64,000 nucleotides of DNA from Parasponia andersonii (Eukaryota > Streptophyta > Magnoliopsida > Rosales > Cannabaceae): NCBI GenBank assembly GCA_002914805.1, contig JXTB01000066.1, positions 644,236-708,235 on the forward strand. Reading direction: 5' to 3'. Positions 1 through 10,803 of this stretch are shown one piece after another; the first letter of the stretch is position 1; every line of letters begins with the position of its first letter. A model generated the notes under the pieces. It saw only the letters and a program-made list of their open reading frames with translations, was not told where the DNA came from and ran no database searches. The translations under genes were made by a program, and so were the position numbers.

Positions 1-921
1 TGAATGTAATTTAGAACTAATTATAATTTATAAAGTATTTATATAAGATATATTTAATAAAATAATGTGATATATATTCTAATTTTAAAATTGTTCTATA
101 AAATAAAATTCGATTATTTTTCTATTATATATGTATATTTTATTATCTTATAAAGTATAAATAGGTTTTGTTTTTACATAAAAATTAGTATAAATTATGC
201 AATATCACTTATTTTAGCATATTTTAGAGTTTTCCTTGAAAATTTTGAATTTTAAGACAAATTTCAGTGTTTTCCAGAATATCTTCGACAATATCCGTAA
301 AATAAAACCTCGACATCGACATCGACATTTTAATCCTTTATGCCAAGGAATCACGTATGTTTTTTCTCTTCTGCTTTCTCCCCTAAAATCACAGGAGATT
401 CTTGTACACAAAAAATCTACGATAGGAGTACCGAAAAATAAGAGACTCTGCCGCTCAGGTTAATACTGAAAGATGAGTGCAATACGACTTATGCGATGAG
501 AGTCAAAACCCCGTAACAATAAACTATGAAGTTTGACTAGTTTCAACAATACAACCTGTACCTGATGGACTACATGTTAGGATTGACTAGTTTACTGATC
601 GATTAGTCCAACCTTTAAAGGAAAATTCTATGCAAAAAAAGAAATAAAAATGGGGAGGAGAGAGAGAGAGAGAGAGAGAGAGATTATTTAACTGCTAAAA
701 ACACTAAATCCATGTATAAGTATCGATCTATTTCATGAGTAGCTCTGTTGACAAGAAGCCAAAAAAAAAAAAAAAAAAATCAGGTCAGCTTGTGAACTCA
801 TCTTTGTTAAAAGCTTTTCCTGCTTCATAATCTCTGTGGTGATCAAAACTCAGCGTAAATGTTCATTAAAACAAAGAGAAGAGAAACAATGTACATTCCA
901 ACCTCTATATAATCCGCTGCG
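1..921. other. Intergenic DNA and 3' flank of the MSL1-type gene
   Basis: No supported gene. The stretch is AT-rich, with a short (GA)n microsatellite at about 658-683 and an A-run near 762-779. The last 100-200 bases before 922 probably include the 3' untranslated region of the minus-strand MSL1-type gene. The short open frames around 214-463 have no recognisable domain. Confidence 0.6.
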
Positions 922-3900
922 TTACTGACTGGTCATCTCTTGGAAGCTGCTGCCTAAGCTGGCCCCATGTTGCTTAATAATTTTGACCGCCTGTAGAAGG
1001 AGGTCTTGCTCTGTTGAGTAGAACTCATCCTTTCTCTATAATCATGAAATGAATATCAAAGCAGACATCAGGACATGATGTAAAAAGGAGATAATTTAAT
1101 ACTACATAATTTCAGATGAGATTACCATATGTTTTAGGTTGCATCCAAGAGTCAGTTCTGCAAACGAACTTTCAATTCGAGACAAGAAACAATATGGGGC
1201 CTCCTTTCCCAAGAAAACCTTAGAGTGTGATCTTAGCATACTGACTATATCATTTGCTATCTGGGGAATCTTATCCAAATCATTAATTTGCAAGGGGATT
1301 TTAGTGACAACGGCACGCCACTCGGCACGTGACTTGTTCACGATTACCTAAAAAATTTAGATGAGACTTGCTTAAGTATACAATTGAGATCCTGAATAAC
1401 TTGCTAGAGCAAATTAATTATCTACATTGAATTATACTCAAGTGAACATCAGCATGGTCATTAGTCAATTATCGAAGCAGGATATCAAATCACACATGTA
1501 CACACAATTGTTAGATACTTACAACCAAAACAACCAAAAAAATGTGAGCACACAATTAAAGATCAATATGCAGTCAAGAAAGAATGAATGTGCTGAGACA
1601 TCTCCGCCTCGGTTTGAATCATTAATATTCTTGATAGATGCACATAGAACACCCCAGAAGATCATGTTTTGTTGAATTTTGAAACCTCCTAAAAAAATGT
1701 TTACCCAATGAACTTAGGACTTAATTAAGACAGCACATTTTTGAGATTAATGGATGAGACAAGATTACACCATGCAATATGACAAAATAGACAGCACTTC
1801 CATAGCACACCATTCTAGAATTACGTCAAGAAGTCCTATTACTGGACTTAATTACTTTGCATCACTAACTGTAATGTCAATTACATCAGCCAGTCCACTA
1901 CGTACTAGATTAATGCAATTAAAGAGCTGCAACTCAATAGAAAATATTTAAATTAATCTCAGTTCACCAATATCCAAACGTCACAAGGGAGAAAAGAATC
2001 CTATTACAGCTCCTTTTTGACTATTAAATAAATGTAGCTAGCATCAATTTCTGCAAGGAAAGAATAAAAACAAGACCAGGGAAATTCAAAGAGAGGTTCA
2101 TTGATCCCAAGGCGGCACTTTTGTTACATCATAAATTTGAATATTAAGGATATTCGAAACTGCCAGGTATTGGAAACACAGATTTTTTACTCGGATGATT
2201 TCACATTGTCTAAACTTGAGTCGAGTGTGGGAGGTGCCTTATGCTTAAGCATCAAAACTTAAGAACAAGATGCCCAAAAAAGACAAGTGATTGTGAGTCT
2301 ACCAATTTATGGATAAAATTGGAAGACTGTCTCAGTAAAATATTAATATAAGTTCAGGTTTATCTTATTGACGAAATGACAAGTGCATAAATAGGGAAAG
2401 GATTAAAGAGAAAAAGAACTTTACCTGACTAGAAAACAGTGAATTCGGGACAATGACAGGAAATTTCTCAGCATTCAGCAATGAAGTGGTAGTAAGTCCC
2501 ATTTCCACCACCTGACCTTCTATAGATCCAGCCTGCAATAGTAAAACCATAAACATTAGGAAGTAAATAAGCACCAAAACAGAAAATAACAATATTAGGT
2601 AATAAGTATGTTGCAGATTCTGTGTGCCAACGAGTCTGAAAGATGAATTTAACCTACAGTTTTTTTTTTTCCCCTTTTTAAATGACGAGGATTCCAGAGA
2701 CTGTCATACAAGAAGCGGATTTTCATGAATAACTAAAGTATTTCCTTTGGTCCATTGTGCTAGTACAAATTCTTTCATGGTCTTTACACTAACTAGATTC
2801 AGAGCAAAACTTTGTTTTCAGAACTTTCTCCAAATATAGAGGGAAAAAAAAAGAAGGGAGTCTAATGTACTTTAATTGTATCCCCAAGTGAAAATGGCTT
2901 TGAAAATTGCATCGACAAACCACTTAGCACATTTCCAAGGATGTCTCGAGCAGCAAAAGCAGTAGCAACACCTGCATTAAAGTCCAGCATAGAAAGGTTA
3001 TGTTTTTAATGATTACAGGCTTAGATTATTACTTAACAGAAACAATCAAGAAAGTATCATGCTCCTCCATATAACTTGATAAGAAATTTCAAATGGGTGA
3101 CAGTTGAATCAGTAAATTAAAATCAATCAAATCAACTAACAAGTGGTAAAGTCATACAGATTTATTTGCAATAATTGCAACATGTGGAATTCATTTTAAA
3201 AAGCTATTCTTGTTAGGAGAAGTAATAACAAGTTATTCTTGGTATGCATCACGGCAACCGGTGAGATTGACAATCCAAAGCATTATTTTACAAGAAGATA
3301 CCTTAGCTATAAAGAATAGTAGAAATGGACGAGCATAGAAAACTGGCAGTTGATACTGACCTCCTATGCCGCCAACCGTGAGAATAGATTGAACAGCCAC
3401 TCCACATGCTTCCGCTAAAGCCATTAAACCAATTACAAAAAGACCAACAGATGAAATTTTGTCAAGAGCGAGCAACTTCTCACGATCAAGACCTGCCGCA
3501 ATAGGACCAGCCAATGCACGAGCAAACACATTGGTTTTCCAACGATGCAGGAACCACACAAATGAAAGGATAACAGCACCCCTCCATGCCTGTGAAAGGA
3601 ACTGTGATGCAATAGTGGTTGGTGCCACCATCATGCCACTGCAAATCAAAGTCATCCAAACAGTATCATGTAATGAAAAGCGTAAACACACTTATCCAAA
3701 TAAAAGATGATTTAGGCGCATATACAGAACGCGGAGCCAGTTACATTTGTGTAAATGCCATGAAGGTAACTAGATATCGTACTGGATCCTCCAAAGCACC
3801 CCAAAGACTTTTCTCATACGGAACATCTTCTCCAGACATGCTTTTAGATAATAAAGCAACAGGACCCTGAGTGGAATACTTGTGAAGCCTCCTCAAAATC

Positions 3901-4598
3901 CTAGGCAACACAAACCAAGCCAATAGAGTACCAATGGACGTATAACCAACTGGAACAACCACAGTTTTGAGATATGAGTGTGAATCCAGCAACTGTTCAA
4001 CATGAGGAGCCAGTTCAAGGGAAGCTTCCCTAGCTTTCTGCCCGGTATAAGTTGCTCCATCCACTGCACTTTGCCAAATATCCTTAATCTTATCAAGCCA
4101 ATCATTTCCAACACCAGTGTCAGAAACATTTACTTCACTGGCACCAGATGACGCTGAGACTCCTTGGTCCACACCTTTACCAGCATCGTTACCAGAAGAC
4201 GACGAATATAAACAATATCTTGAAAGAGAGCTCACGGATGGAAGAGGAATACCTCTCCTAGAGAGCGAGTTTGACAATGTCGATGAAAATGCATAATTGG
4301 GTCTAGTTGTATAACATCTGATATCAACATGAGACTTAGAACCCAATACTTTTTTACCAGTGTTTCCAATGCTTTGAAATGATTGTGTTTCTCTCACTTG
4401 ATAATCAAGATTTGCATAAGCATATGAAGTTCTTACACGTATTCCTTCAGTGTAGTAATTTACAGACTTCACATGACAGTTACCTGAATGAAACGAAGTA
4501 TTGGATAATGGTAGCAATCTCCCTGAGTTCTGCGGTTTCGGACAGAGATTGATACAATTACGAAGCGTCTTGGATATGGAAAACCTTAATCTAGCCAT
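922..4598 (-). CDS. MSL1: MSL1-type mitochondrial mechanosensitive ion channel
   Basis: MscS-like channel of the plant MSL1 class; in Arabidopsis MSL1 sits in the inner mitochondrial membrane and helps relieve excess membrane potential. Coding exons (minus strand) are 4598-3745, 3638-3361, 2971-2871, 2532-2425, 1347-1126 and 1035-922. Every junction keeps phase and has GT-AG ends, giving 558 aa. The first ~200 residues are Ser/Arg-rich with few acidic residues, as expected of a mitochondrial transit peptide. Several membrane segments follow. The pore and MscS signature runs over residues 391-411 (GLSMQFSKPFSLGDTI inside it), followed by the beta domain (AGSIEGQV). The C-terminal segment ends QEMTSQ. 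Arabidopsis MSL1 is about 500 aa, so the N-terminus is rather long here. The 4598 start gives a plausible presequence. A likely 5'UTR intron acceptor lies near 4692. No defects were seen. Confidence 0.93.
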
Positions 4599-5127
4599 TA
4601 CAGCAGCATAGCATATAAAAAGAATCTAACAGAGACTTGATTCAAGTATGTTATCTACCAAACTTGTCAATCGAATCTCAATCTGCGACTCTGAAAAAAT
4701 AAAATCAACAAATTAATAGCAATGAACCCAATACACTAAAATCAAAGTCAAGCAATAAATCATACAAGAAAACTATATAAAATTAACAATGATGACAAAA
4801 TATGTCCGTACAAAACCCCCGTATGAATGCCCCAAAAGAGAAATAAATAGATACATAAACATTGAATCGTAACTTGTGTTGAAATTTGACCTAAACAACT
4901 TAAGACTTCTCAAATTTAAGCAAACCAGACAATACTAAATTCGAATTTGATCCAAGAAAAATGTAGATTCCAACTATTAAAAAAAAAAAAAAAAAAAAAA
5001 AAAGAAAAGAAATCACTTGAAAGAATTTTATACTTATAGTTTCTCTGGTTTTATTTTCTAGTATTTTCCTGTGTTTTCTCGGTGACCAAACGCAAAGTCA
5101 ATTAGTGCATACCCGTTAGAGTCGAAT
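4599..5127 (-). promoter_or_regulatory. 5' leader, probable leader intron and promoter of the MSL1-type gene
   Basis: No coding potential. Reading the minus strand, a pyrimidine-rich stretch ending in TTTTTTCAG at about 4692 looks like a 3' splice site just upstream of the start codon, suggesting an intron in the 5'UTR. A pure A-run of about 24 bases lies at 4980-5003. The exact transcription start cannot be read from the sequence. Confidence 0.4.
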
Positions 5128-5488
5128 TTGGGGATTTACAAGAGCTTTAGAAAAGGGAAAATAATCAAAAGATGGCGATGCGGCAAAGCAAAGGATCGGA
5201 AATTTTACTTTTTCGTTTTAAGTTTTGGTCATTTCAATAATACCCCTTCTCAAAAACAAATTTCAATGATACCCATCAAATTGGGGGTCTCTAACACAAT
5301 GGACCTCTGAGGCTTTGACTGTTTTCTATTTGAGTAATTCTACGAGACATTAAGTGTCAATATTACATGATATATCCGTTTTTTATTGGAAGATAAAATA
5401 ACATTTTAAGTGGATCCAATGTAGGATCTAGTCTATTAATTTTATCTTCTAATTAAAAACTAACACATTATAGTGCTTAACATATTAA

Positions 5489-5660
5489 AGTAATGTTATG
5501 AGGTATCATATAGTACCCAACATCATATAATTTGTCAATATATTACTAGCTAATTATATTATACTTCAGGTAGGGTCCATGTAGAACTCAGTTTATTAAT
5601 TAGAATTACACTGACACGTTATTGTGGTGTTGGGCACTACTAGTACTCTATAACATTGCT
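5489..5660. mobile_element. MITE, cluster copy 1
   Basis: About 172 bp with imperfect terminal inverted repeats: left AGTAATGTTATGAGG, right end ACTCTATAACATTGCT. The two arms can pair over about 40 bases. No coding capacity. A target-site duplication is not clear because the neighbours are related elements. Family undetermined. Confidence 0.65.
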
Positions 5661-5698
5661 CGGCCTCTTAAGGTACCCCATAATATTACTTTTTTTTA

Positions 5699-5918
5699 AA
5701 GTAATGTTATAGGACACTATATGATACCTAATACCATATGATGTGTCAGTCTGTTACTAACTAATTATAGTTATAATTTAAATTGGGTCTATGTGAAATC
5801 CACTTTTAAACAAAAAATATAAGATCCACTTCGTTAATTATAATTATCTTGTAACAGACTCACACGTTATTGTGGTGTTGGTACAGTGTTGGTACTACTG
5901 GTACCCATAACATTACTC
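5699..5918. mobile_element. MITE, cluster copy 2
   Basis: About 220 bp, beginning AGTAATGTTATAGGAC and ending CCCATAACATTACT. It shares the interior of copy 1 (TGTGTCAGTCTGTTACTAAC on the left arm, CACACGTTATTGTGGTG on the right) but has an extra A-rich middle. Non-coding. Confidence 0.7.
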
Positions 5919-5962
5919 TTTATTTATTTTATTTTATCTTTTTTTTAATGACGAATTGTAAA

Positions 5963-6142
5963 ATTGCAATGGGCCACTATATGGTATATAACACCACATG
6001 ATGTGTCAATTTATTACTAACTAATTATAATTACACTTTAGATAGGGCCCATATGAAATTTAATTTATTAATTAGAATCAGCCAGTGACAAACTGACACG
6101 TCATTGTGGTGTTAAACACTACTAATCGTCCATAACATTACT
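5963..6142. mobile_element. MITE, cluster copy 3
   Basis: About 180 bp. The left end (ATTGCAATGGGCCACTATAT) is more diverged; the right end, CGTCCATAACATTACT, is well conserved. It keeps TGATGTGTCAATTTATTAC and ACTGACACGTCATTGTGG, which pair with each other as in the other copies. Non-coding. Confidence 0.65.
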
Positions 6143-6240
6143 CCAAATTAATGATGTGTTTAACACTACTAGTACCCCGTAATATTGCTCCAAAATCAAT
6201 GACTAATTGGGCACCACTAGTACCCCTTTACATTGCTTCA

Positions 6241-7591
6241 AATTGTATATATCCCTTATGAATTATTGGTCTTATAGAATTTTGTCCCTCAATTATTTTT
6301 TGTTACGCAAATTCCCCTTATACAATTCATTTATCACAAAATTACTCATTCTATCAATATTTGTGTATAAATTAATAGAAAAATGACGTGAGAGCTATTT
6401 TAGCTTTTTTTTTTATATATAAATTTATTGAAAAAATAAACTAAATTCATAAAAAAAAAATTCTCTCTCCAACTTTCACCTCCTCTCCCTCTTGAAACAA
6501 TATGATTAAAAACAATGAAATGAAATGAACCGTCTAGTACAACAATGAAATAAAACAGAGGCAAAGCCAGTAAGTTCATTTAGTGGGAGCATAATTAGAA
6601 TATTAGATATAATTTTGGTTAATTTTTGGTGGAGACTAAAAACTATTTTTACTAATTTTTAGTGATTTTTTAATATATATAAAAAAAATCCCAAAATCCA
6701 GTAGGAGCATATGCCCCTACTATTCCCCTTATCCCTCCACCCCTAAGATGAAAGCAAGATTAAAAACAAACAGAATGTATAACTATAGAAATAAAATTTG
6801 AACTAAGTAACTTAATGTTTTCTATTGGTTTCTTTTGGGCTTTAAAAAAAAATAATGAAATTTGAATGTAGGCTTATTTCATTTTTGCCTCCCGATGCAT
6901 GTAGATTGCAAAAGTTTGCCCTGAAAGAATGGAAGTGTCAAAATATGGTATCCATCCTCAAACTAAACGAAGGTAACATTTTTAAAACAATTTGAAAAAA
7001 TAAAAAAAAATATGCAACTTTTTATATTACTTGGAGAAAATAAATGAATTTCTATACATCGAGGGGCGAACATAAAAAAAAAATAATAATAAGAAGAACT
7101 TAACTTATTAAAAGTCCACTAAGAGTTGTTGTATTCCTATGTTATCAACAAGTTAGAAGACCAATGCTAGGATCACTTTTTTATATTCTGTTATCTTATT
7201 ATTGGTTGATATATAAACTCTACTGAAAAATATTATATTATAATAATATTATAAAAGTATAATAGAGCTTATATGTCAAATACCTAAATGCATGAGTGGA
7301 AGAGAAAATGGTCCTAACATTGCTATATTGAGAAAGGGAAAAAGGAAAATTGAAAGGAAACCATGAAGTTTGCTTATCAATTGAAGATGTAATCTAAAAT
7401 GGTTGTCATCGAAATCGAATTGGTAATAGGAAAACTTATTTTCTACAATAAATTACGAGTCACAATATCAATCAACAATCATAATAGTATAGCATTCGTA
7501 GATACTATTTGAATAGTGACACTAACTCAAATTTTTTTTATTCTTATTTATTCAGTATTCATATATTTATTTACGATGGGAAAACTATTTT
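6241..7591. other. AT-rich intergenic DNA, no gene seen
   Basis: No supported feature. The stretch holds many A and T runs and short open frames without recognisable domains. Confidence 0.5.
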
Positions 7592-8361
7592 TAGTGTTTT
7601 ATCAAAAAAAAAAAAAGCACACATTTTTATTTCTATCTAATAAATCTTCAATTTATATTTTCCTATTAAACAATACGGGGACTAATGTATTTAGTCAAAA
7701 TTGAAAGTCTAGTTTGTTGAAAAAAGATAATTTTACATTTTAAACTCATAAAACATAAATTAAAACTAATAAATAATAAAAACAATTATTTTTGTCTTTC
7801 CTTTTTAAAAATAAAATATGTTAAGTGAAAACAAGAATTATTAAAAATAAAAAGAGTTTCAACCATTCAAAAAAATTTAAAAAAAAGGTGACAAAAGTTA
7901 AAAAATTATCATTTTGTACTTCTTTTTTTTTAAAGAGTTTAAATTATTCAAAATAATTCTATTTTTTAAAAAGAGAGAATGAAAATTTTTTAAAAAAAAA
8001 TCTTATTTTTTAATCATTTTAAAGTGAAAATAATAATGATTAAAAATAAAATGAAAATAAATAATTTAAAATAATTAAATATTAAAAAGAAAAAGAGTGA
8101 CAAAAGTTTTTATATTTAATAATTATTATTTTCACCCAAAATATTTTTCTTAAAAAAAAGAAAGACAAAAAATAATTGGTTGAGTATTTATAATTTTAAT
8201 ATATATTTTATGAGTTTAAAAAGTGGAATTATTTTTTTCAACAAACTATAGTTATAATTTTGACTAAATATATGAGTTCGAATTTATTTGATAAGAAAAT
8301 GCAAACTGAATGTTTAGTTTTATATAAATGAAAACACGTTTTTTTTTTCGATAAAACACTA
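7592..8361. mobile_element. Foldback element with very long terminal inverted repeats
   Basis: The left end TAGTGTTTTATC (7592) is answered by GATAAAACACTA (ending 8361). The inverse match continues far inward: 'TTTAGTCAAAATT' and 'GTTTGTTGAAAAAA' on the left face their complements on the right, as does TTAAACTCATAAAA, leaving only a small centre near 7990-8040. Nearly the whole ~770 bp could fold into one hairpin. Weaker inverse similarity may continue outwards to about 7555 and 8420. No coding capacity. The family (Mutator-like or other MITE) cannot be settled, as no clean target duplication was found. Confidence 0.75.
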
Positions 8362-9052
8362 AAGGTTTCTATTTTTTTTTTTGATATTATCCCATTTACT
8401 ATTTATGTATATTTTGCGAATCAGATTGTTAGATTCATTTGTTTAGTTAGTTATCGACGTGTCAAACTGTTGGCTAATTATTTTTTATGAGTTGTTAGAA
8501 GTTTGATAACCAGTTTTGGTCAGCTCGAGTTAGTTTATACTAACTCTTATTGTCTTTATCAAGTATGATTGCATGAGCATTGTTTGTCCTCATTATTTGG
8601 TTAATTAATCACAATTCAATAGATATCATTATAAAGATTATAATATGCTAGCAATTGAAGTTCGAGGAGCTTCCAATTTCTTTTTTTTTTTCCAGTAGAA
8701 AAATAAGGTAGTTATGCATTATGTTTTCCCCCTTCTTCCTATTTTTAATTATTTTATAATTTTTATATCTTAGAAGCGACAGGGATATCATAAGATAATG
8801 CTTGTTTACGTGTACTTTAGTATAAGCCCCGAAATATGGTTTGCCTCGTATAAATGTAACAATCCCTATTTTATCATTAACAAATTATATAGTCTGAAAA
8901 TACAAATATTGTTTTTGATTAATACATATTCACATCAATTGGTCAAATAAATTTTAATTATAGAATTTGAAATTAATTGCTTTTAAGTCACCTCATAAGA
9001 GAAATATTATATTCTGAATTTCCAAAGAATATTTCTTAAAATATCCATACGC
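8362..9052. other. AT-rich intergenic DNA, no gene seen
   Basis: No supported gene, RNA or repeat was recognised in this stretch. Confidence 0.5.
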
Positions 9053-9382
9053 TAGAGAATAAATTGGGTGATATGTGCAACAAGTTTCTACTTGTTTCCT
9101 CTTAAAGAGGAGCATTTTTTTTTTTTAAAAAAAATCCATTTAATAATTGGAGCAATGGAGCATAAACCAGCTGCTTCTTAACTAGTTTCCATCTCGATTA
9201 TCTGACTTATAACAGTTTAGAGAATAAATTGGGTGATATATGCAACAAGTTTCTACTTGTTTCCTTTTAAAGAGGAGCATTTTTTTAAAAAAAAAAAAAC
9301 CATTTAATAATTGGAGCAATGGAGCATAAACCAACTGCTTCTTAACCAGTTTCTATCTCGATTATCTGACTTATAATATTCA
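9053..9382. repeat. 165-bp tandem duplication
   Basis: Two adjacent copies with a period of 165 bp (9053-9217 and 9218 to about 9382). Both begin TAGAGAATAAATTGGGTGAT and end CGATTATCTGACTTATAA. They differ by a few substitutions and by the length of an internal T/A run. Each unit carries a small hairpin sequence, CAAGTTTCTACTTG. Non-coding. Confidence 0.85.
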
Positions 9383-9837
9383 CAAGCTGTCAGTTTGGAC
9401 TTTTCTTTTCTCTTCTTTTTTTTTTTTAATCCATATCCACAAAAATCTAAAGCAAGGACTTCTCTTTATAGTATTAAACCTAACTTACAGTTCCTAAATA
9501 ATAAATATGTATTTTATATTCTTTAAGAGTATAATTGCATGAAAAGCTGCCTGGTGTGATTAAGCTTAAAAAAAAAAAAAACCGCATACTGAAAAAAAGC
9601 ATCAATATAGAAAATGTTTGCTGTCCATAAGGAGCTTAAAATAACATTATCTTCTAATTATTGTATTGAAATCTGAAGTTAAATATTAAAAATTATACCC
9701 AGCATTATCTTACTTAGCTTATGACTAAAAAGAACTAAGCATGCCAAATCATATATGATGTGTGGAATTGGTGCTAGCTTCAACATAAATTAGAGTTTTG
9801 CTAAGAATACTTACAGGATATGCAATATGATAATTTA
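9383..9837. other. AT-rich intergenic DNA
   Basis: No gene seen. The last three bases, TTA, are the left candidate target duplication of the element that follows. Confidence 0.5.
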
Positions 9838-10622
9838 GGCCCGTTTGACATTGTTTTTCTATTTTCAAAGTTGTGTTTAAAAAAATAAGAATAAAAATTA
9901 TTTTATATTATTTTTAAAAAATACTAGGTATTTAACAAATATTTTCTGAAAATCAATTTTTGGGAAAAAATTAGATGAATATAAAAAAAATTATATACGT
10001 ATTGTAAAAAAATTAGAGAGAGAAAGTTAAGAGATAGTGAGTAGAGAGAAATTTAAGCGAATGAATGAGAAGAGAAAAAGTCACAAGAAAAAAGCCAATG
10101 AGACAATAACGAGAGAATATGAAAATAAAAAGTGATGAGAAAAATAGAAAAGATAGAAACTTATAAAAATACACAAGAGGGAAAAAATGATAAGAATGAA
10201 TGAGGAGAGAGAATAAAGATAAAGAAAATTATAAAAGACAAAGTAGCAATAGAGAATGAGAAAAGATTATGTGATTAAAAAAAAATGAATAGAAAATGAT
10301 GAGAGGAAATGAATAGAGAGAAAGTAAAGAGATAAAATGAGAAAAGAGAAAATAATAAAAAAGAATAAGAAGTGAGAAAGTAATCAGAGAGAAGCAATAA
10401 TGAGAGAAAAAATAAAGATAGGGAAAATAATGAGAGAGAACGAAAAAAGAAAAAGTAAAAAGAGAAATTATGAGAGAATAAATATGTAAAAGTCACCTAA
10501 AATAATGAGTTTTAAAAAAAATAAAGAAAATACTTCGAAAAAAATATTTTGTTATTTTACGAATTTTCTGTTTTTTTAATTCTGTTTTTAAAATCTATTA
10601 TCAGATAACAATGCCAAATATC
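9838..10622. mobile_element. Tourist-like (PIF/Harbinger-type) MITE with polypurine core, copy 1
   Basis: Begins GGCCCGTTTGACATTG after a TTA and ends near AACAATGCCAAATATC, the approximate inverse. The general form GGxCCxGTTTGG with TTA target duplication is that of Tourist elements. Between the ends, about 9990-10490 is nearly free of pyrimidines on the plus strand, built from repeats such as GAGAGAAAGTAA and GATGAGA. The copy at 37747-38546 has the same ends and core. The right boundary is uncertain by some bases. The open frame on the minus strand here is only low-complexity Ser/Phe/Leu. Confidence 0.7.
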
Positions 10623-10663
10623 ATTTTTTTTACGGAAAAAAAAGTGGAATTTTATCCCAAACA

Positions 10664-10803
10664 ATCAGCTAATACATAGAGAAAGATAAAATGAGAGCAT
10701 GAATTAATCCAAATTTTATCCTAAAAAAACAAAATCAGCTAATACATAGAGAAAGATAAAATGAGAGCATGAATTAATCCAAATTTTATCCTAAAAAAAC
10801 AAA
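10664..10803. repeat. Perfect 70-bp tandem duplication at the 3' end of the first LINE
   Basis: Two copies (10664-10733 and 10734-10803), apparently identical, beginning ATCAGCTAATACATAGAG. The unit lies just past the stop of the LINE RNase H region, so it probably belongs to the LINE 3' untranslated region. Identity of the copies suggests a recent duplication or gene conversion. Confidence 0.8.

Larger units (their letters stand above)
5128..6240. repeat. Cluster of related MITE copies and fragments
   Basis: At least three related short elements lie one after another (5489-5660, 5699-5918, 5963-6142). Each starts like AGTAATGTTATGAGG and ends like its inverse, CC(C/A)TAACATTACT. Each holds the internal pieces TGTGTCA...TTACTAACTAATTATA and ACACGTTATTGTGGTGTT. 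A more decayed relative lies at about 5333-5488, and two extra right-end fragments at about 6148-6235. This looks like repeated insertion of one MITE family at one site. Confidence 0.75.

Noticed and set aside
10275-10496. 73-aa open frame on the minus strand, rich in Ser, Leu and Phe
   Set aside because: It is the complement of the polypurine core of a MITE; low complexity explains it.
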